A stretch of DNA of 20,558 bases from Gemmatimonadota bacterium (GTDB lineage Bacteria > Gemmatimonadota > Gemmatimonadetes > Gemmatimonadales > Gemmatimonadaceae): assembly GCA_016719105.1 (NCBI GenBank), contig JADKAQ010000015.1, positions 1-20,558 of the forward strand. The letters run 5' to 3'. The notes below the pieces were generated by a model, which was not told where the DNA came from, did no database searches, and saw nothing but the letters and a program-made list of their open reading frames with translations. How positions within the stretch are numbered: the stretch's first letter is position 1; each line of letters opens with the position of its first letter. Both the position numbers and the translations under genes were made by a program. Of the stretch, positions 15,480-20,558 are shown in pieces.

Positions 15480-17340
15480 CATTGGCAGCCCTTCTGGGGC
15501 TGATTCGTCGGGGCGTGCGATGGGCCGGACCCTGTCCACGCCGCTTAAGGAATCCCCAGCGGTCCCATCTTTCCATGCTGGTGTCGGCTGGCGGTGGGTT
15601 CTTACTGGCTTGAGCTCCCGGTCTTGAGCATACCTCCGCCGTCCGCGTCGACGGCACCGTTGCCTGCTGGGGCAGCAATCGCCTTGGCCTGCTCAGAGTC
15701 CCCGCCAACGGTAGCTGCCACGCACTGGGTCAGCGCGGAATGGGATCGCACGTGTTGCGCTCCTGAGCGACTGGCGGCGCGGCGTGCACTGGGTTACGGC
15801 GGCAACGGACAGACGACCGTCCTGCAAACGTGCGACGCGCGGTGAACGTCGATGCCGGCGGCGGACATAGCTGTGCGCTGCAGGACGATGGCATCGCCGT
15901 CTGTTGGGAGATACACGCACTCAAAGCGAAGGCGTGATACCACCGACGCTCGGTGGTAAAACAGGTGAAGAGCGCAGGTAGCATCACACCTGTGTGCTCA
16001 AACTCCTGACAGGACCGTCGCCTGTTGAGGGCAACGGCGATGAGCCAGATCAACGCGTGCCGCCAGGACTCACACGAACGTGAAACCGGTGAGGACCGGT
16101 GAGAACAAGGGCCGCCATCCTGCGCACCGGTGGCAGCGTGATCTGTTCGAATGGCGGGAGGATGGGAGTGGCCGATCCGCCGGCCAACCTGGGTATCGTC
16201 ACGCAGGTGGATGCCCGGCATGCGCATGCCTGCGCGGTCAAGGCCGACGGCGGCGTCGCCTGCTGGGGCTACAATGCACTGGGCCGCGACGACGATGCCA
16301 GCCAACCTCCGGGGGGCGGTTCAGTTGTGTTTTCGCGAAGATAAAAACACTCCGCGGTGATGACCGATCCCGGGTGACCTGCTGGGGCTTGGCGGCCGAT
16401 TGGACGGACTGCGCACGCCATCGAGGCCGTGTCCGGGGGCGGCACCCCCGCGGAATTTTTTTTTGTACGCGAGGAGCGCGATCGCCACTCGCGTTGGCCA
16501 ATGCGTCAGTGCCAGACTACATCGGCAATGCCGACCTGACCTTCCGCCTTCGATTGTGGTGACGGTGCCAGCTGCGGCCCTTTGGCGCCGCGACCCGATG
16601 TCCTGTCCCACCGTGGACAACGGCATGCCTGCGCACGATGCGCGCGACGGTCATGGATCGCGACGGTGGCTCCCAACGCGTACGCGCCCGGTCGGCGGAT
16701 CGAGAACGCCGCCCCATAGACGGTATTGACCGGCGATGTCGCCAGGCGACGCTCGGCAAGCCCTACACGCTCCACGGCTGGCGCCGTCCTCTGATCCGGG
16801 GGTGGCCGACGCTCCATGGACGTACGCCATTTATTGGGGAGACGAGACGCCCGCCGCGACGGGTTACTTCCTGATCGATCTTGGCGCCGCTCGTCGTGAC
16901 GCACCGTTCACCCGCCCTGGTCCCCCGACGATCATGGCACGCGTGACCGACAAAGGACAGTGCGATGCGCTCCCGCTTTTATCAGATGGACATGACCCCC
17001 CAGTTCTCAGACTACTTCGAACCAATCGACCGCCACGCCCGAGGTGAACGACCTGACCACGGGCGACCTTATGCCGCTCCCCATCAGGTTCACCCTCGGT
17101 GCAGACTACGGGATGAACGTCTTTGCCTCGACGTCGGGGGTGCGGCAGGTGTCGTGCGGCCACAGGGGCACGGCTCGGCGCCGTCCTGCAACCGAACATC
17201 CGGGGCTCGGTGCGGGGTCGTTGCCGAGCGCTATGAATTCACGACGGAAGACCGACCAAGGCGTACAAGGGAGCTGCCCCCGCCTGGTCGTGCGGCTGAC
17301 GGGACGGCACGACTTGCACGGCGGGTTCCCTTCCCGTTGA
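15480..17340 (+). CDS. RCC1-repeat and PKD-domain secreted/surface protein, frameshifted, 5' end unresolved
   Basis: Rebuilt from pieces on the plus strand. The N-terminal half is a series of about seven RCC1-like blades with the signature V.AG..H.CAL..DG...CWG.N..G: VRVDGTVACWGSNRLG (15641-15688), WVSAEWDRTCC with YGGNGQTTV (about 15725-15830), VNVDAGGGHSCALQDDGIAV (15842-15901), HHTCVLK with GNGDEPDQRVP (about 15985-16060), RTGGSVICSNGGRMGVADPP (about 16118-16180), VDARHAHACAVKADGGVACW (about 16207-16266) and RVTCWGL (about 16371-16391). The C-terminal half is of PKD/Ig type: FDCGDGASCGPF (about 16549-16580), DPGVADAPWTYAIYWGDE (about 16795-16850), TIMARVTDK. A terminal domain of the kind LPIRFTLGADYGMNVFAS (about 17070-17125) ends with KTDQ...LVVRL and TGA at 17338-17340. 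No signal peptide was found because the 5' end is scrambled. Likely extracellular and repeat-based; binding partner unknown. Confidence 0.75.
16434..16464 (+). terminator. Terminator-shaped hairpin plus T9, inside the RCC1/PKD gene
   Basis: CGGGGG (16434-16439), loop CGGCA, CCCCCG (16445-16450), then CGGAA and nine consecutive T (16456-16464). This has the shape of an intrinsic terminator for rightward transcripts. It lies between the RCC1 repeats and the PKD-type part, where continuous coding would be expected. The T9 may be a homopolymer error. The structure is seen directly; a termination role is inferred. Confidence 0.4.
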
Positions 17341-17539
17341 TCCGCGTGTTGTGCCGCAAGCGAAGCCTGCGCCAGAACATGTACCTCGGCGCTGGTTGTC
17401 CTCCGTTCGTGCCGAAACACTGGCGTTGATGTGCCGATGCGTGGGCGTCGACCTGCGTGTCGCTCGTGTTGGCGGCGTGAGTGACGATAGATTTCTTTCG
17501 CCCGATGCGGGCCGTCCGATAGCATCGCTTCCACAGCCG
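17341..17539. other. Convergent intergenic gap
   Basis: The gap lies between the stops of the RCC1/PKD gene (17340) and the leftward CocE-type gene (17540). I looked for a bidirectional hairpin with flanking A and T runs and found none. No conserved peptide is visible in any frame. Confidence 0.4.
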
Positions 17540-19488
17540 CTATACCACCACGTGCAATGGATACCAGGGAGAGTCACACACGCGGTGCCGCTCTACGCAA
17601 GTCATGCGGCCGGGGCGCCGAGTATGTTGGGGACGAAGGATTGCGGGTTGCGGTCGTACAGGAGAACCAGCTGCTCTGCACCTGCACCATCTGGCTGATA
17701 TACTTCAGGGAAGCGATATTACTGCTGGTGCAGGTCGACGGGTGAAGTTCACGCGTGACCCGCATTGGCAAAAAAATGACCGATGAGCGTCCGGGCGATA
17801 TTGAAAGCCCTTTCAGTAGCGGCCGCCCTGCGTGTCGGCATTCACCATGAAACTGATGTACCCCCCTAACGTGCGGTTGGTTTTGGGCTTTTCATGCTCG
17901 GGAGAGGGCATCGAAATGAAGCTTCCACGACCTAATCGGCGTCGCTCCCCGTGGTCGTGAGCGAGACGTGCCCCGACCTCGCCACGGCAATGTTGAGGTC
18001 TTCCGTCAACGGTTCCCGACTCCCATCGCTACGTGGGGCCGATGGTCCACGAATCGCTGGTCGTGCAGCCCGGTGCGCCAGCCGTCGCCGTTGTCACAGC
18101 CGAGGAGGTAGGGGCCAGGATGGGCCGGGTCTGACACAAACACGCCGTAAATATCGGCGATGCGCAGCCGGTCGACCGGCGTCGCGGTGCGCGTGCGCTG
18201 GCGCAGAGCAGGCCGATCGCGCGAGGGCGCCATTCTCCCGAGGGTAGAGCCTGCGCAGCCGAGCATCCCTGGGCGGCCACGCGTCGAAGCGTACGCCCCG
18301 CGTTGGCACCGTCTCGAAGACCCACGCTGGAAAGTCCCCGCGGTCCCTTGCCGTGCCAGGTAGCCTGGAAAAAAAACCGGGCGCAGGATGCTACGGCCCG
18401 GAAAAAGTGCGAGTTCTTGCATACCCAGTGCGGCAGGATGACGAAGTCGCCCCCCTTGCTACAACCAGCCGTTGTGATACCACGGACGAAGTCGGATGCG
18501 GTTCCACCCTCGGGTGTCCGGCGCTCAACCGTCTGATACGCGAGTTGTGCGCCGGGGGATACCTTCCTGATCCCACCATCCTCAACAAACCCTACTGGCG
18601 GGACCTCACCTTCGTGAGAACCCGCTGCATCGCCCGTGCCTTCGAAAGTAGGCGTCGTACGGTAGGGTGCGTCCGATCGCCCGACCCAGCGACGGCAACC
18701 GCGGAAGAACGCCAGTCTCGCCTCGCCAGCGAGTCCAGCGTCAGGTACCGGAGGCCGTCACTCGGCAAGTGGTCGTACGCGGGGATCGTCTGGAATGTAT
18801 GGCGAAGCCTTTGGGGTCAGTCTCCATCAGCTGGCGAACTCGACGCCCGAGGTCTGGCAGAACGCCCCTGATGAAAGAGTCGTCGCCCATCCGGTATTAG
18901 GTCCTCGGCCTTTGCGGCGAAGACCGCATGAAACGCCGGGAGTGCGTCCGGCAGCCAGCCCGCGAAGCCAGCCGGGTCCCGTGCCATGCGCCAACCGCGC
19001 CGCGCTGTTTCCCGCCGGCTGCTTCACCCAGCCAGTCGATGGTGTCGTACGCGTCGGTCTGATTCGTCGATCGCGCCGAGGGTCACGTGCATCGCGCTGC
19101 CGTCGATTCACGACGACGCGCCCCCTCGGACCTGAAACGCCCCCCGGACGTCTTCGAAGAGGACAGCATGCCCCCGTCTTCTGCCCAGCTCACGGGGTAT
19201 CGGCGGGGCGGGGCCCTCATAACACCCGCCCTTCGGCCGAGAAGGGGGGTGCGAACGAGGAGGATCCAGGGCTCGCTGCCGCTACCCGTCGGGAGAAACG
19301 CGCCACGGCGAAAACTGCCCCATCCACGCATCGGGATGGTGAAATCTCTCGCCGGTTTCGAAGCAGTCCGCGACTTGTTGGCCGTCGCTGGGCCTCGCGG
19401 TCGAGGAAGGCGAGGGCGCACTGACGCTGCACGTGACGGCGACGGCGAGCAGGCGCGGTGAGCGCAGCGGGCAGGACAGATGATGCAC
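17540..19488 (-). CDS. CocE/NonD family hydrolase (X-Pro dipeptidyl-peptidase S15 type), heavily frameshifted
   Basis: Serine hydrolase of the CocE/NonD/S15 group, acting on esters or N-terminal X-Pro or acyl-amide bonds. Reassembled leftward: a hydrophobic leader (SPRLLAVAVTCSVSA, GTG 19488 tentative), DFTIPMRDG-like strand (FTIPMRGWG), FLPTGSGSEPWILLVRTP, GGRFRSEG from VRGRFRSEG, then ESTDAYDTIDWL-like (DAYDTIDWLGEA). Next come MGDDSF with GAF, ARAMQRVLTKV, AQLAYQTVERRTPEG and the C-terminal beta-jelly-roll: FFQATWHGKGP, AWVFETVPTRGVRFDAWPPR, VSDPAHPGPY, DQRFVDHRPHV, LTTTGSDAD, RTLGGYISFMVNADT, QVQSSWFS, DRNPQSFVPNI, ending at TAG 17540-17542. About 650 codons fits the family. The nucleophile motif GxSYxG is not readable: bases give HGT then PAGF, with the Ser-Tyr missing, either an error or real loss. 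The Asp (GGWxD) and His (GPWxHG) loops are also degraded. Confidence 0.82.
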
Positions 19489-19969
19489 GCAGCGTCCTGG
19501 GGCGGGCGATGAAGGAACTGGTGGGCGAGGCGTGCGGCATCCACGTGTCGATATCGCCCCCTCGCCGGCGCAACACCGCCGGTCGACCCACATTTTCACC
19601 AGCGCGCAGTGATGCCTCGTCATGTCGGGCTGCGTCTGAAGTCGCGCGCTCACGCATCCCGGTCGGCGACAGACGGCGCGCCAGGGATGAGCTGAGGAGG
19701 CCGCACCGCAGAACGATGCCCTGGAAGTCCTGCGTGTTGCACGCCCGCCCGCGTCCATTACGCCCGCACCCGGAAGTCGTCCGATGAGCCTGATGATGTC
19801 CTGGACCCCACGCTCTCCAGGACTGCCCTGGCCACGACCACGCTCGCGGGGTCGCGGGGCGTGCGTTGGATGCGCGCGACTATTCCAGCGCGCTGGCCGC
19901 CCTCTCCCGCGCATGCTCGCGCAGGACTCCGTCACACCCGCGGTGACCCGGTGGATGGCCGGGCGCTAC
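19489..19969. other. No gene recognised
   Basis: The gap lies between the 5' end of the CocE-type gene (leftward) and the readable part of the FkbM-type gene (rightward), so promoters for both should be here. Open frames on both strands lack conserved peptides. A rightward peptide near 19700-19740 (APQNDALEVLRVARPPASI) looks somewhat coding and might belong to a broken upstream part of the FkbM gene or a small separate gene. No promoter hexamers stand out. Confidence 0.3.
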
Positions 19970-20558
19970 TTCCCGACCTCAAGCGCGACTACGCAGAGGC
20001 GGCGGTGCAGTTCCGCGAACAGGGGGAGGTTGACCCGACCCTGAGCCAGGTCAGGAGTTCGACATCGCCAGCCGCGTGGGTGCGATTAGCCGACGTCGGG
20101 GATCCAGGTGGGCGGCGAACGTGCTTTCCGGAGTACGCCCGCCGGGACCGCAATCTCACGTCCTTCTGACCCTTGCGCCTGGCGACACGGACTCGACATC
20201 GGGGCCCGCATCAGGCGTATCGATCATCCTCGCCGCCCTGCATCCCGATGTGCGGATCATCGCCTACAAACCCGCGGCGTAATCCGCCAACTACGCCCGC
20301 CGCTCCTGCGCAACCTGGCCGCCAACGGCATCACGAACGTCACGCCGGTGCAGCAAGGCGGACTTGGCCGAGCACAGGAGATGACCATCACGTGGAGCGC
20401 CGAGGCCACCGCGAGATGAGCAACCCGATTGCCCGGGACTGTCCCGCCGGGGCGCGCGCCGCGCACCTGGAAACAAACAGATGAGTTCCGAGACGGCCCG
20501 GTGCGTCACGGCACTCGACAGTGTTGGAACGCATAGGAATCGAGCGATGCGCCTGGCT
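19970..20558 (+). CDS. FkbM-family methyltransferase, frameshifted and cut by right edge
   Basis: SAM-dependent methyltransferase of the FkbM family, usually O-methylating sugars or polyketide-like groups in surface glycan or secondary pathways. The glycine-rich SAM motif I reads LDIGARIGVS followed by IILAALHPDVRIIAYKPAA (family form DIGANIG..T and a strand ending in AYEP), about 20185-20280. Next is LLRNLAANGITNVTPVQQGG (motif after the LNG/NGxxNV helix) with EMTITWSAEA. At the right edge VTALDS then VLERIGIERCAWL matches the family phrase that precedes the KIDVEGAE motif, which is outside the window. Indels near 20195, 20290, 20410 and 20535 break the frame. The N-terminal part (LLPDLKRDYAEAAVQFREQG, 19970 on) is less typical and its start is not located. 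Confidence 0.78.

Noticed and set aside
1..20558. CRISPR array, tRNA, rRNA, insertion sequence, phage or integrase genes
   Set aside because: No regularly spaced direct repeats, cloverleaf, terminal inverted repeats, transposase DDE peptides or integrase motifs were recognised on either strand.

Overview
The window is high-GC bacterial DNA (about two thirds G+C by eye) and is packed with genes on both strands. I see no tRNA, rRNA, CRISPR array, insertion sequence or phage gene. The gene set (BNR/VPS10-like secreted beta-propeller, Tat-exported asparaginase and epimerase, CocE/S15 hydrolase, DinB proteins, RCC1/PKD surface protein, membrane-linked LuxR with DUF4199) and a strong excess of the word CCTAACG suggest an environmental Gemmatimonadota-like chromosome. 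That placement is inference from gene content, not from a marker gene.

Sequence quality decides how the window must be read. Almost every long gene is cut into two or three frames by one- or two-base indels, yet family-conserved peptides continue from frame to frame. This looks like an uncorrected long-read contig rather than mass pseudogenisation. Roughly the first 13.7 kb is moderately affected and keeps several intact genes. From 13.7 kb to the right edge no long gene is intact, and genes had to be put back together from fragments. Many gene limits below are therefore spans covering several frames.

Layout. 1-1395 (-): BNR/VPS10-like exported protein, cut by the left edge. 1593-2813 (+): Tat-exported glycosylasparaginase-family Ntn hydrolase. 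2720-6025 (-): alpha/beta hydrolase, class C beta-lactamase-like serine hydrolase, a 54-aa KOW-like small protein and a lipoprotein. 6269-7757 (-): mismatch-specific DNA glycosylase, TrmL tRNA methyltransferase and a DUF2809 membrane protein. 7809-8671 (+): ArsR-type repressor plus AHSA1/SRPBCC protein behind a promoter with a perfect 18-bp palindromic operator. 8684-10245 (-): membrane-anchored LuxR regulator, DUF4199 membrane protein and VOC protein. 10389-11584 (+): Tat-exported epimerase-like protein. 11498-13727 (-): single-chain NDP-forming acyl-CoA synthetase. 13868-14422 (-): DinB protein. 14423-15479: unresolved. About 15480-17340 (+): RCC1-repeat/PKD surface protein. 17540-19488 (-): CocE/NonD (X-Pro dipeptidyl-peptidase S15) hydrolase. 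About 19970-20558 (+): FkbM methyltransferase, cut by the right edge.

How the genes fit together: ArsR and AHSA1 form a compact self-regulated pair. LuxR, DUF4199 and VOC form a plausible co-directional signalling/accessory unit. Several exported hydrolases (asparaginase, beta-lactamase-like, alpha/beta hydrolase, CocE) fit scavenging of peptides, esters and amides. No novel defence or mobile system is evident. The most unusual signals are the CCTAACG word, kept in all three codon phases; the operator that overlaps a possibly leaderless start codon; and a terminator-shaped hairpin with a T9 run inside the RCC1/PKD gene.
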